This document shows positions 35,747 to 44,014 of a stretch of 64,000 nucleotides of DNA, one piece after another; positions within the stretch are counted from its first letter, which is position 1, and each line of letters opens with the position of its first letter. Under the pieces are notes generated by a model. It did no database searches. It saw only the letters and a program-made list of their open reading frames with translations, and was not told the DNA's origin. Origin of the DNA: Pseudomonas cavernae (lineage in GTDB: Bacteria; Pseudomonadota; Gammaproteobacteria; Pseudomonadales; Pseudomonadaceae); NCBI RefSeq assembly GCF_003595175.1, contig NZ_CP032419.1, forward strand, positions 1,984,001 to 2,048,000. The letters run 5' to 3'. The position numbers and the translations under genes are program-made.

Positions 35747-35789
35747 AAGCCCCCTCAGGCTCCATATCTCTCGCCGCAACCTGCGGCAA

Positions 35790-35991
35790 CTCAGCCAGTG
35801 TGAAAACTACTGCACTCGGTTATGCAGCGTTACAAACAGGCTCGGAAAGCAGCTTGCTGCTAACGCGCTTTAGCGCGGCCCCGAAGGGGCGAGCGAAGCG
35901 AGTACTGCTCATTTACAACGCGTAAACTGCGCGTCCTCGCCTGTTTGTGCCTTGCCTAACCTTCGCTCGTGACGTTTTCACATTGGCTGAG
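35790..35991. repeat. Family D structured repeat, copy 2
   Basis: The terminal arms CTCAGCCAGTGTGAAAAC (35790-35807) and GTTTTCACATTGGCTGAG (35974-35991) pair over 18 bases with one G-U. The inner stem is ACAAACAGGC with GCCTGTTTGT. It also holds GCGCTTTAGCGC and GCTCATTTAC, shared with other copies. Confidence 0.82.
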
Positions 35992-36080
35992 ATAGGCGGT
36001 CGGGCATGGTAGCACCGGCTATTCCGGAGCCTCAACCGCTGCACTGGGCAGCCGCGGTGGCGAAATTGCCAAGGGGAATT

Positions 36081-36088
36081 TGTATACA
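36081..36088. promoter_or_regulatory. Candidate operator core TGTATACA before moaA
   Basis: TTTGTATACAGG, 84 bases upstream of the moaA start. It shares the 8-base palindromic core with the gcl and puuE sites. Confidence 0.55.
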
Positions 36089-36171
36089 GGATTGTTTTTT
36101 TCTGTTTTTATTCGGCATCCGTCCATGTCGCCGAAGTCCCGTTCCGGCGTGTGTTGCGGCAGAACTCCAAG

Positions 36172-37167
36172 ATGCAAGACAACGCTTTGCTCGACCCCTT
36201 TGGCCGGCGTATCACCTACCTGCGCTTGTCGGTCACCGATCGTTGCGATTTTCGCTGCACTTACTGCATGAGCGAGGACATGGTCTTCGCCCCGCGGGCG
36301 CAGATCCTTTCCCTCGAAGAGCTCTATACCGTGGCCGACGCCTTCATCGGCCTCGGCGTGAAGCGTATCCGCATCACCGGCGGCGAGCCGCTGGTGCGCA
36401 AGAACCTGCTCAGTCTGCTCGGCCGCCTCGGCGCGCGCCGCGAGCTGGACGACCTGGCGATCACCACCAACGGCTCGCAGCTGGCGCACCTGGCGTCGGA
36501 CCTGCGCGACGCCGGCGTCACCCGCCTGAACATCAGTCTCGATTCGCTGCAACGCGAGCGCTTTGCCGCCTTCACCCGCCGCGACAAGCTCGACCAGGTG
36601 TTCGACGGCATCGCCGTGGCGCGCCACGCCGGTTTCCGCCGCATCAAGCTGAATACCGTGGTGCAGAAGGGCCGCAACGACGACGAAGTGCAGGATCTGG
36701 TGGCCTTCGCGGTGGAGCAGGGCATCGACATCAGCTTCATCGAGGAGATGCCGCTGGGCAGCATTTCCAGCCACGAACGCAAGCACACCCTGTGCAGCAG
36801 CGACGAGGTGCGCGAGCGGGTGGCGCAGCGCTTCGAGCTGCTGCCCAGCAGCCACCGCACCGGCGGGCCGTCGCGCTACTGGCAGGTGCTCGGCAGCGAC
36901 ACCCAGGTCGGTTTCATCTCCCCGCACAGCCGCAACTTCTGCGGCGACTGCAACCGCGTGCGCGTCACCGCCGAGGGCAAGCTGGTGCTCTGTCTCGGCC
37001 ACGACGGCGCGCTGGACCTCAAGGCCTTGATCCGTCGTCATCCCGGCGACAGCGAGCGCCTGCGCGCGGCGCTGATCGACGCGCTGCGCTTGAAGCCCGA
37101 GCGGCATTGGTTCGATGCCGACGAGCAGGTGCAGGTCGTTCGCTTCATGAGCATGACCGGCGGCTGA
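36172..37167 (+). CDS. moaA: GTP 3',8-cyclase MoaA (molybdenum cofactor)
   Basis: Radical-SAM enzyme (331 aa) for the first step of molybdopterin synthesis. The N-terminal 4Fe-4S motif is CDFRCTYC, GGEPL follows, and the C-terminal cluster FCGDCNRVRVTAEGKLVLCL has the Cys-x2-Cys-x13-Cys spacing. The protein ends in the conserved GG. Xanthine dehydrogenase needs this cofactor, and its accessory gene xdhC lies at the right end of the window, so this copy is probably dedicated to purine oxidation. I start at ATG 36172; an upstream GTG at 36151 is possible, and no clear ribosome site decides between them. Confidence 0.95.
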   Translation: MQDNALLDPFGRRITYLRLSVTDRCDFRCTYCMSEDMVFAPRAQILSLEELYTVADAFIGLGVKRIRITGGEPLVRKNLLSLLGRLGARRELDDLAITTNGSQLAHLASDLRDAGVTRLNISLDSLQRERFAAFTRRDKLDQVFDGIAVARHAGFRRIKLNTVVQKGRNDDEVQDLVAFAVEQGIDISFIEEMPLGSISSHERKHTLCSSDEVRERVAQRFELLPSSHRTGGPSRYWQVLGSDTQVGFISPHSRNFCGDCNRVRVTAEGKLVLCLGHDGALDLKALIRRHPGDSERLRAALIDALRLKPERHWFDADEQVQVVRFMSMTGG

Positions 37168-37281
37168 CCGGAACCCTCGGAATCGTTCTGACTGCGTTGC
37201 TTCATCTCGCCGTACTACTCGTACTGTCTTCGCTGAAGCGCCTTGTCAGAACCGCTGCGCTCGATCCCAAGAATTCCGGTC
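37166..37281. repeat. Family D structured repeat, copy 4 (short)
   Basis: Outer arms GACCGGAACCCTCGGAATCG (37166-37185) and CGATCCCAAGAATTCCGGTC (37262-37281) pair at 16 of 20 positions. An inner TTCTGAC/GTCAGAA pair lies inside. The interior CTGCGTTGCTTCATCTCGCC resembles copy 3. The left arm overlaps the moaA stop codon. Confidence 0.65.
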
Positions 37282-37337
37282 CCACTTTCTAATCTTCGAC
37301 AACAACATCGCCCGCCCAAGGGCCGAGGACTATTTGC

Positions 37338-38696
37338 ATGGCTAAGACGCTTCTGGTGAAAAACGCCGATCTACTGGTGACCATGGACGGCCAGCGCCGC
37401 GAGATCAAACAAGGCGGCCTGTATATCGAGGACAACCTGATCAAACAGGTGGGCCCCAGCGCCGAGTTGCCGCAAGTGGCCGACGAGGTGCTCGACCTCA
37501 AGGGCCATATCGTCATCCCCGGCCTGGTCAACACCCACCACCACATGTACCAGAGCCTCACTCGGGTGGTGCCGGCGGCACAGGATGGCGAGCTGTTCAA
37601 CTGGCTGACCAACCTCTACCCGATCTGGGCGCGGCTGACCCCGGAGATGATCGCGGTGTCGACCCAGACGGCCATGGCCGAGCTGATCCTCTCCGGCTGC
37701 ACCACTTCCAGTGATCACCTGTACATCTACCCCAACGGCTGCAAGCTGGACGACAGCATCCACGCCGCCAAGGAGATCGGCATGCGCTTCCATGCCGCGC
37801 GCGGCAGCATGAGTGTCGGCCGTAGCCAGGGCGGCCTGCCGCCAGACTCGGTGGTGGAGAAGGAGGCCGACATCCTCAAGGAATCGCAGCGCCTGATCGA
37901 GGACTACCACGACGCCAACCACGGTTCGATGCTGCGCGTGGTGGTCGCGCCCTGTTCGCCGTTCTCGGTGAGCCGCGACCTGATGCGCGAGGCGGCGGTG
38001 CTGGCGCGCCAGTACGGTGTGTCGCTGCACACCCACCTGGCCGAGAACGTCAACGACATCGCCTACAGCCGCGAGAAGTTCGGCATGACCCCGGCCGAAT
38101 ACGCCGAAGACCTCGGCTGGGTCGGCCATGACGTCTGGCATGCCCACTGCGTACAGCTCGACCAGCATGGCATCGACTTGTTCGCGCGCACCGGCACCGG
38201 CGTCGCCCATTGCCCCTGCTCGAACATGCGCCTGGCTTCGGGCATCGCGCCGATCCGCAAGATGCGCGACGCCGGCGTGCCGGTTGGCCTCGGCGTCGAC
38301 GGCTCGGCCTCCAACGACGGCGCGACCATGATCGGCGAGGTGCGCCAGGCCCTGCTGCTGCAGCGCGTCGGTTTCGGTCCGGACGCGATGACCGCCCGCG
38401 AAGCGCTGGAGATCGCCACCCTCGGCGGCGCCAAGGTGCTCAACCGCGACGACATCGGGGCGTTGGCGCCGGGCATGGCGGCCGACTTCGTCGCCTTCGA
38501 CCTCAAGCAGATCGCCTTCGCCGGCGCCTTGCACGATCCGCTGGCGGCGTTGGTGTTCTGCGCGCCGACCCAGGTCTCCCACAGCGTGATCAACGGTCAG
38601 GTGGTGGTGAAGGCGGGGCAGCTCACCACCGTCGACCTGCCACGTGTGTTGGAACGCCACAACCGCCTGGCGCGGCAACTGGTGGCCGGGGAGTGA
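37338..38696 (+). CDS. 8-oxoguanine deaminase (amidohydrolase)
   Basis: A 452-aa metal-dependent amidohydrolase. Metal ligands are visible in NTHHHMYQSLTR, HTHLAENVND, HAHCVQLDQHG and LGVDGSASNDG. This close set, without the atrazine-specific context, fits 8-oxoguanine deaminase, which converts 8-oxoguanine to urate plus ammonia. P. aeruginosa PA0142 is the known example of the activity; equivalence here is inferred. Its product would enter the PuuD-UraH-UraD route in this window. A family D remnant separates it from moaA. Confidence 0.82.
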   Translation: MAKTLLVKNADLLVTMDGQRREIKQGGLYIEDNLIKQVGPSAELPQVADEVLDLKGHIVIPGLVNTHHHMYQSLTRVVPAAQDGELFNWLTNLYPIWARLTPEMIAVSTQTAMAELILSGCTTSSDHLYIYPNGCKLDDSIHAAKEIGMRFHAARGSMSVGRSQGGLPPDSVVEKEADILKESQRLIEDYHDANHGSMLRVVVAPCSPFSVSRDLMREAAVLARQYGVSLHTHLAENVNDIAYSREKFGMTPAEYAEDLGWVGHDVWHAHCVQLDQHGIDLFARTGTGVAHCPCSNMRLASGIAPIRKMRDAGVPVGLGVDGSASNDGATMIGEVRQALLLQRVGFGPDAMTAREALEIATLGGAKVLNRDDIGALAPGMAADFVAFDLKQIAFAGALHDPLAALVFCAPTQVSHSVINGQVVVKAGQLTTVDLPRVLERHNRLARQLVAGE

Positions 38697-38699
38697 TGT

Positions 38700-38812
38700 G
38701 TAGGTTGGGTTGAGGAGCGCAGCGACGAAGCCCAACGAGCGGTGATCGTCGCAGTGCCTTAGTCAAACTCGGCCACGCCGTTGGGCTTCGCTGCGCTCAG
38801 CGCCAACCTACG
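38700..38812. repeat. Family A palindromic repeat, copy 4 (long form)
   Basis: GTAGGTTGGGTTGAGGAGCG on the left with CCCAACG, then CGTTGGGCTTCGCTGCGC and CGCCAACCTAC on the right. The loop is longer than in copies 1-3. It starts three bases after the deaminase stop. Confidence 0.8.
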
Positions 38813-38941
38813 GAGCCATGCGTGCCTCAATAAGTTGTCCATTGGGTCAGGAATTGGCCCGAAACTTGATTGTGTTGGCCGTCGCCTTGGCGGGTGTTAC
38901 CGCCCGGAGTTCCAAGGCATTCACCGATCATGGAGAGTGTT

Positions 38942-39769
38942 GTGAAGTCCTTATTCCGCTATTGGCTGCTCGCCAGCCTGATTCCTTGCGCGGCCAGCGC
39001 CGAGTCCTATGTGGTGGGCGTCGAGAAGGCCGAGTTCGAGCCCTATTTCACTGTCGATCAGCAGGGCAGCTACCGCGGCTTTTCCCGCGACCTGCTCGAC
39101 CTGTTCGCCCGTGACGCCGGGATCGAGCTGACCTATAAGCCAGTCGAGCCGGCCAACCTGCTGGACGAGCTGCTCACTGGGCGCGTCGATCTGAAATACC
39201 CGGACAGCCCCTACTGGGCCAAAGACCTCAAGGCCGGCAGAAACCTGAGCTACAGCGGCGACATCGTGGCGTTCATCGACGGGGTGATGGTGGCGCCCAG
39301 CCGCCTGGGCAAGAACATCCAGCTGCTCAAGCGCCTGGCGGTGGTGAAGGGCTGGACGCCCGAGCAATACCGCGAGGCCATCGGCTCGGGCCACATCACT
39401 CGGGTGGACAACGGCAGCCTGCGCGAGCTGATCCGCGGCACGCTCAAGCAACAGGCCGACGGCGCCTACTACAACGTCGAGGTGGCGATTCACTACCTCA
39501 ACTACCGCAGCAGTTCGCCCAACGCGCTGGTGTTCGACCCGAGTCTGCCCTACAGCCGCGGTACCTATCAGCTGTCGACGCTCAAGCACCCGCAGCTGGT
39601 CGAGCGTTTCAACCGCTTTCTCGGCGAGCACCGTCAGGAGGTCGAGGCGCTCAAGAGCAAATATCGAGTGGAGGAGAACATCAGCTCCGAGTTCCTCGGC
39701 ATGGAACAGTGGAAAGTCGATTTCATCAAGCGCCAGCGTGCCAAGGAACAGGCCGCCAAGAACGGTTGA
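38942..39769 (+). CDS. Periplasmic solute-binding protein, SBP family 3-like
   Basis: A 275-aa secreted binding protein with a signal peptide (about 1-20, cleavage after CAASA). The body has the two-lobe SBP_bac_3 pattern, such as YRGFSRDLLDLFARDAGIEL and LLDELLTGRVDLKYPD. No permease or ATPase gene is near, so it may be an orphan binding protein or a ligand-binding accessory. I start at GTG 38942, six bases after GGAG. ATG 38930 lies on that ribosome site. The ligand is unknown. The next gene is a chemoreceptor without a periplasmic domain, so direct docking is unlikely. Confidence 0.75.
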   Translation: MKSLFRYWLLASLIPCAASAESYVVGVEKAEFEPYFTVDQQGSYRGFSRDLLDLFARDAGIELTYKPVEPANLLDELLTGRVDLKYPDSPYWAKDLKAGRNLSYSGDIVAFIDGVMVAPSRLGKNIQLLKRLAVVKGWTPEQYREAIGSGHITRVDNGSLRELIRGTLKQQADGAYYNVEVAIHYLNYRSSSPNALVFDPSLPYSRGTYQLSTLKHPQLVERFNRFLGEHRQEVEALKSKYRVEENISSEFLGMEQWKVDFIKRQRAKEQAAKNG

Positions 39770-39836
39770 ATGCAGGCGAAAATGGGGCGGCAGTGACAGA
39801 AACTAGAGTGTCAATTTGCTATCACTGAGTTGCCCC

Positions 39837-39863
39837 TCTAGTTTTACACTCCGGTGCCGATGC
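39837..39863 (+). promoter_or_regulatory. FliA (sigma-28) promoter before the first receptor gene
   Basis: TCTAGTTT, an 11-base spacer, then GCCGATGC, compared with TAAAGTTT-N11-GCCGATAA. Six of eight bases match in each box and the spacer is exact. It lies 47 bases before the ATG at 39910. Confidence 0.7.
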
Positions 39864-39909
39864 AAACCTAAAAGGCTATGTGGTTGTCATCCAGGTAAGG
39901 GAGTATGCG

Positions 39910-41073
39910 ATGCGCGAGAGTTCTCCGAGCTTATTGACCCTGCAATCGTTGCCCGTGCGGCTCGGGCTGTCCTCATTGCCCTGGCTGCTGTGTGGCGGGA
40001 TGCTGTGGCTGGGGGCGGCGCCTTGGCTGAGTCTGCTGCTCGGCGGGATCGGCACGCTGTTGTTGGTCCTATCTGGTGTCGGCCTGGTAAGGCGGATACC
40101 CGCTCCAGTCGAGGAGTTGGAGCTGGTCTTGCCCTGGTCTGCGGCGCAGCAGGCCATTGGCGAACGCAGCGGGCAACTGCAGCGCCATAGCGAGCAGGTC
40201 GACAGCCTGCTACAGGATGCCATCGTCAAGCTGACCGACAGCTTCTACCTGCTGGTGTCCTGTGTGGAGCAGCAGCGCAATCACTCGCACTCCTTGATCG
40301 AACGTTATGGCGAGGGCCAAGAGAGCGACTCGATCAATTTCCAGGAGTTCATCGCCACCACCCGGCACACCCTCGGACTGTTCGTCGAGGCCACCCTGGA
40401 AACCAGCAAGACCTCGCTTGAGCTGGTCCAGCGTATGGAGCGGGTGACGCAGAAGATCGGCGAAATCCTGCAGTACACCGACGATATGGATGCCATCGCC
40501 AAGCAGACCAATCTACTTGCGCTGAACGCGGCCATCGAGGCGGCGCGTGCGGGGGAGAGCGGTCGCGGTTTCGCGGTGGTGGCCGATGAAGTGCGCGCGC
40601 TGTCGAACCGTTCGAGCAATTTTTCCCAGCAGATCCGCCAGCATGTGGATGTGGTGTACCGGGAAATCCGCGATGCCGAGCAGGCCATCAGCCAACTGGC
40701 GGACAAGGACACCAGTTTCGCCCTGGATGCCAAGCAGCAAGTGCATGGCATGTTGGCGGATCTGGAGGCGATGAACCGCCACACTCTGCAGGTGGTGCAT
40801 GAATGTGACCGCCTTTCCCAGGAAATTGGCCAGGGGGTCAATGTTGCCGTCACCGCCCTGCAATTTCAGGACATGAGCAGCCAGCTGCTGGGGCAGATCC
40901 GCAAGCACTCCGGCAAGCTCGCCGAGTTCGCCACTGGACTCGGTGCTTTGGCTGGCCAGCCGGTCGAGTCCTGGGCCCAGCGCATGGAGGCGGATAGCCG
41001 TGAGCTCGCCCGTGACCGCAGTGATCCGGTCAGTCAGAACAAACTCAGTGCCGGTGAAGTCGAGCTTTTTTGA
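39910..41073 (+). CDS. Methyl-accepting chemotaxis protein lacking a sensor domain
   Basis: A 387-aa receptor-like protein. Residues about 20-58 form a hydrophobic hairpin of two membrane helices with almost no periplasmic loop. The coiled-coil signalling domain follows, with the conserved tip [38 protein letters not shown] near 193-230. No HAMP or ligand-binding domain is seen. The C-terminus ends GEVELF. Such short receptors often head cheY-cheA-cheW clusters, and a FliA-type promoter stands upstream. I choose ATG 39910, seven bases after GGAG. Confidence 0.88.
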   Translation: MRESSPSLLTLQSLPVRLGLSSLPWLLCGGMLWLGAAPWLSLLLGGIGTLLLVLSGVGLVRRIPAPVEELELVLPWSAAQQAIGERSGQLQRHSEQVDSLLQDAIVKLTDSFYLLVSCVEQQRNHSHSLIERYGEGQESDSINFQEFIATTRHTLGLFVEATLETSKTSLELVQRMERVTQKIGEILQYTDDMDAIAKQTNLLALNAAIEAARAGESGRGFAVVADEVRALSNRSSNFSQQIRQHVDVVYREIRDAEQAISQLADKDTSFALDAKQQVHGMLADLEAMNRHTLQVVHECDRLSQEIGQGVNVAVTALQFQDMSSQLLGQIRKHSGKLAEFATGLGALAGQPVESWAQRMEADSRELARDRSDPVSQNKLSAGEVELF

Positions 41074-41098
41074 GCCTGGCGATACACCTGCCAGGCTC
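41072..41098. repeat. Perfect inverted repeat after the receptor gene
   Basis: GAGCCTGGC/GCCAGGCTC with a 9-base loop, overlapping the stop codon region. It has no T-run on either side at the right place, so it is not a classic terminator, but it may protect the 3' end. Confidence 0.6.
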
Positions 41099-41295
41099 AG
41101 GCCAGCGGGGAAGTGAAAAATAGCGAAATATTGGCGCCAATAGCTGGACGATTCACGAACTGCGATCTATTACAAGTTATGTCAATTGGCCATTAGTTTG
41201 ATATCCGGCCACTACTGACTCGAATTGCTGTTCACATCACTGCTTCCTTTCCCGGCCCAAGGCCGGGGCATACCGTGCCACGGAGGGCTCCACGC

Positions 41296-41661
41296 ATGAG
41301 TAAGCAGATATTGATCGTCGACGACTCGGCATCCATCCGGCAGATGCTGAGCTTCACCCTGAAGTCCGCCGGCTATCTGGTGGACGAAGCGGTAGATGGC
41401 AAGGACGGCCTGGGTAAGGCGCAGAGCAAGTCCTACAACCTGGTCTTCACCGACCAGAACATGCCGAACATGGATGGCCTCAGCCTGATTCGCAGCCTGC
41501 GCGGGCTGCCGGCTTATCGCGCCACGCCAATCCTGATGCTCAGCACCGAGTCCAGCGATGCCATGAAGCAGCAAGGGCGCGCCGCCGGTGCGACCGGTTG
41601 GCTGGTCAAGCCTTTCGATGCGCCCAAGCTGTTGGAAGTGACCAAGAAAGTCCTGCCCTGA
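41296..41661 (+). CDS. cheY: CheY-like response regulator, second chemotaxis cluster
   Basis: A 121-aa receiver domain. The acidic pair is D9/D10, the phospho-acceptor is D53 in FTDQNMPNMD and the Lys is K105 in LVKPF. Unlike the first CheY it has few motor-specific residues in common beyond the core, so its output may differ. The ATG at 41296 has GGAGGG nine bases upstream; an earlier in-frame ATG at 41275 precedes that site. It is followed by cheA after 21 bp. Confidence 0.95.
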   Translation: MSKQILIVDDSASIRQMLSFTLKSAGYLVDEAVDGKDGLGKAQSKSYNLVFTDQNMPNMDGLSLIRSLRGLPAYRATPILMLSTESSDAMKQQGRAAGATGWLVKPFDAPKLLEVTKKVLP

Positions 41662-41682
41662 CCAACCAGCGAGACGGATCTC

Positions 41683-43446
41683 ATGACTGAAGGAATGAGC
41701 CAGTTTCTCCAGGTGTTCTTCGAGGAGGCCGAAGAGCACTTGAGCCGACTCGAACTGCTGTTGCTGGGGCTTGACCTCGAGCAGCCCGACCGCGAGGAGC
41801 TCAACAGCATCTTTCGCGCGGCGCACTCGATCAAGGGCTCCAGCGGCATGTTCGGCTTCGACGACCTGACCGCCGTCACCCACGAGCTGGAAACCCTGCT
41901 GGATCGCGTGCGTTCCGGACAGCTCGCCCTGCACGCGCAGATGGTCGACACCTGTCTGCTGGCCCGCGACGTGCTCCAGCGCCTGCTCGATGCCCACCGC
42001 TACCAGCAACCGGATCCGCAGATTCCGATGGCCGACATCATCGGCCGCCTGCGCGAGTTGCTGGAAGCGCCTGCCGTTGCGGCGACCGGTGAGGACGATT
42101 TCGGCTGCTTCGATGATGCGCCCGGTGCGCCTGCGGAAGCGGCAGCCGAGGACGAGGCCTTCGGCTTCTTCGACGACGCCCCCGGAACGCCGGCTGTGGT
42201 GCCGGTGGCGGCGCCGGTCGTGGTCGCGAGCAGCAAGCCTGCCGCCGCCGAGGGCGAGTCCAGCTCGATCCGCGTCAGCGTCGAGAAGATCGACAGCCTG
42301 ATCAACCTGGTCGGCGAGCTGGTGATCACCCAGGCCATGCTCAACCAGCTCGGCGATCAGCTCGATCCGGCGCTGTACGAGCGCATCCACCAGACCCTGG
42401 CGCAACTCGAACACAACACCCGCGACCTGCAAGAGTCGGTGATGTCGATCCGCATGCTGCCGATCAGCTGCATCTTCAGCCGCTTCCCGCGGCTGGTGCG
42501 CGATATGGCGACCAAGCTCGGCAAGCAGGTGGAGCTGCATCTGCAGGGCGAGCATACCGAGCTGGACAAGAGCGTGATCGAGCGTCTCAGCGACCCGCTG
42601 ACCCATATCGTGCGCAACAGCATCGACCACGGTATCGAAACCGCCGAACAGCGCCTGGCCGCCGGCAAGCCGGCGACAGGTTCGGTGCGTCTCGCGGCCT
42701 TCCACCGGGGCGGCAACATCGTGGTCGAGATTTCCGATGACGGTCGCGGGTTGTCTCGCGAGCGCATCCTCGCCAAGGCCCAGGAGAAGGGCCTGCCGGT
42801 GCATGACGGCATGGCCGATGCGGAGGTCTGGCAACTGGTGTTCATGCCCGGGTTCTCCACCGCGGAAGTGGTAACCGACCTTTCCGGCCGAGGCGTCGGC
42901 ATGGACGTGGTGAAGCGCAACATTCAATCCATGGGCGGGCGCATCGATATCGAATCGGTCGCCGGCATGGGCACGCGCATCGCCATTCGCCTGCCGCTGA
43001 CCCTGGCGATCCTCGACGGCATGATCGTCTCGGTCACCGGGGTCAACTATGTCATCCCGCTGACCTACATCGTCGAATCGCTGCAGCCACGGACCGAGGA
43101 CATCAAGGGCTTGGGTGGCGAGGAGGGCGCGCTGATCTGCGTGCGCGGCGAATACCTGCCCTTGCTCAGCCTGCAGGACCTGCTCGGCGTGAGCAGCCCG
43201 GCACAGCGGGCGGAGCGGGCGATCGTGGTGATCCTCGAAGCCGAGGGGCGGCCCTTCGCCCTGCAGGTGGATGAACTGGTCGGCCAACAGCAAGTGGTGA
43301 TCAAGAGTCTGGAACAGAACTTCCGCCGGATTGAGGGAATCGCCGGCGCCACCATCATGGGCGACGGCAGCGTGGCCCTGATCCTCGATGTCGACGCACT
43401 GCCGCGTCTGGCGGCGAAAGGAGAACCGATGCATGAATGCGAGTAA
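41683..43446 (+). CDS. cheA: CheA histidine kinase, second chemotaxis cluster
   Basis: CheA (587 aa), shorter than the first CheA. The HPt domain has phospho-His H48 in [13 protein letters not shown]. The linker is short, with two copies of an acidic-aromatic motif, [10 protein letters not shown] and [10 protein letters not shown] (about residues 141-170). The dimerisation domain begins near 187. The ATPase has [12 protein letters not shown] and DDGRGLS, and a P5 domain ends the protein. The lack of the DEFEALLDQLHGKG repeats suggests that it does not use the ParP route. cheW starts inside its last codons. Confidence 0.96.
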   Translation: MTEGMSQFLQVFFEEAEEHLSRLELLLLGLDLEQPDREELNSIFRAAHSIKGSSGMFGFDDLTAVTHELETLLDRVRSGQLALHAQMVDTCLLARDVLQRLLDAHRYQQPDPQIPMADIIGRLRELLEAPAVAATGEDDFGCFDDAPGAPAEAAAEDEAFGFFDDAPGTPAVVPVAAPVVVASSKPAAAEGESSSIRVSVEKIDSLINLVGELVITQAMLNQLGDQLDPALYERIHQTLAQLEHNTRDLQESVMSIRMLPISCIFSRFPRLVRDMATKLGKQVELHLQGEHTELDKSVIERLSDPLTHIVRNSIDHGIETAEQRLAAGKPATGSVRLAAFHRGGNIVVEISDDGRGLSRERILAKAQEKGLPVHDGMADAEVWQLVFMPGFSTAEVVTDLSGRGVGMDVVKRNIQSMGGRIDIESVAGMGTRIAIRLPLTLAILDGMIVSVTGVNYVIPLTYIVESLQPRTEDIKGLGGEEGALICVRGEYLPLLSLQDLLGVSSPAQRAERAIVVILEAEGRPFALQVDELVGQQQVVIKSLEQNFRRIEGIAGATIMGDGSVALILDVDALPRLAAKGEPMHECE

Positions 43447-43918
43447 TGCGGAGCTGGCCATTCAGCAGGCCCAGGAGTACCTCACCTTCACGCTTGGCCG
43501 CGAGGAGTACGCCATCGACATCCTCCGCGTCCAGGAGATCCGAGGCTACGACCAGGTCACCGCGATAGCCAACAGCCCGGCCTTCATCAAAGGCGTGATC
43601 AACCTGCGCGGGGCGATCGTGCCGATCGTCGACCTGCGCATCAAGTTCAACCTCGCCAGCGTGACCTACGACGAATTCACCGTGGTGATCATCCTCAACA
43701 TCGGCCGGCGCATCGTCGGTGCGGTGGTGGATTCGGTGTCGGACGTGATTGCCCTGGCCAGCGAGGAGATCAAGCCGCCGCCGGAGTTCGGCTCGAACTT
43801 CGATACCGAGTATCTGCTCGGCCTGGCCAGTGCCGACGACAACATGCTGATTCTGGTGGACATCGAAAAACTGATGACCAGCCGTGAGATGGCGCTGGTC
43901 GAGGAGGCTGCGTCCTGA
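43433..43918 (+). CDS. cheW: CheW coupling protein, second chemotaxis cluster
   Basis: A 161-aa CheW domain protein: [25 protein letters not shown] at the start, [19 protein letters not shown] in the middle and [18 protein letters not shown] at the end. The ATG at 43433 overlaps the cheA end by 14 bases and has GGAG ten bases upstream. In-frame codons further upstream lie inside cheA. It is clearly diverged from the cheW at 14285. Confidence 0.95.
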   Translation: MNASNAELAIQQAQEYLTFTLGREEYAIDILRVQEIRGYDQVTAIANSPAFIKGVINLRGAIVPIVDLRIKFNLASVTYDEFTVVIILNIGRRIVGAVVDSVSDVIALASEEIKPPPEFGSNFDTEYLLGLASADDNMLILVDIEKLMTSREMALVEEAAS

Positions 43919-44014
43919 CATAGACACGCAGCCACTCGTGGACGGTTTTTAGATCGCAGCAAGCTCAACCATAGATTTATCCCAGTTAAACCAATAAACA
44001 TGCAGGGGATTCAC

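Larger units (their letters stand above)
35747..36171. other. 425-bp divergent gap, tetR / moaA
   Basis: The gap contains family D copy 2 (35790-35991) and an operator-like TGTATACA at 36081-36088 in the last 90 bases before moaA. No gene is supported. Confidence 0.65.

Noticed and set aside
39803..39842. CTAGAG/CTCTAG inverted hexamers before the first receptor
   Set aside because: Only six bases with a long spacer, and the right copy is part of the FliA-type promoter; probably chance.
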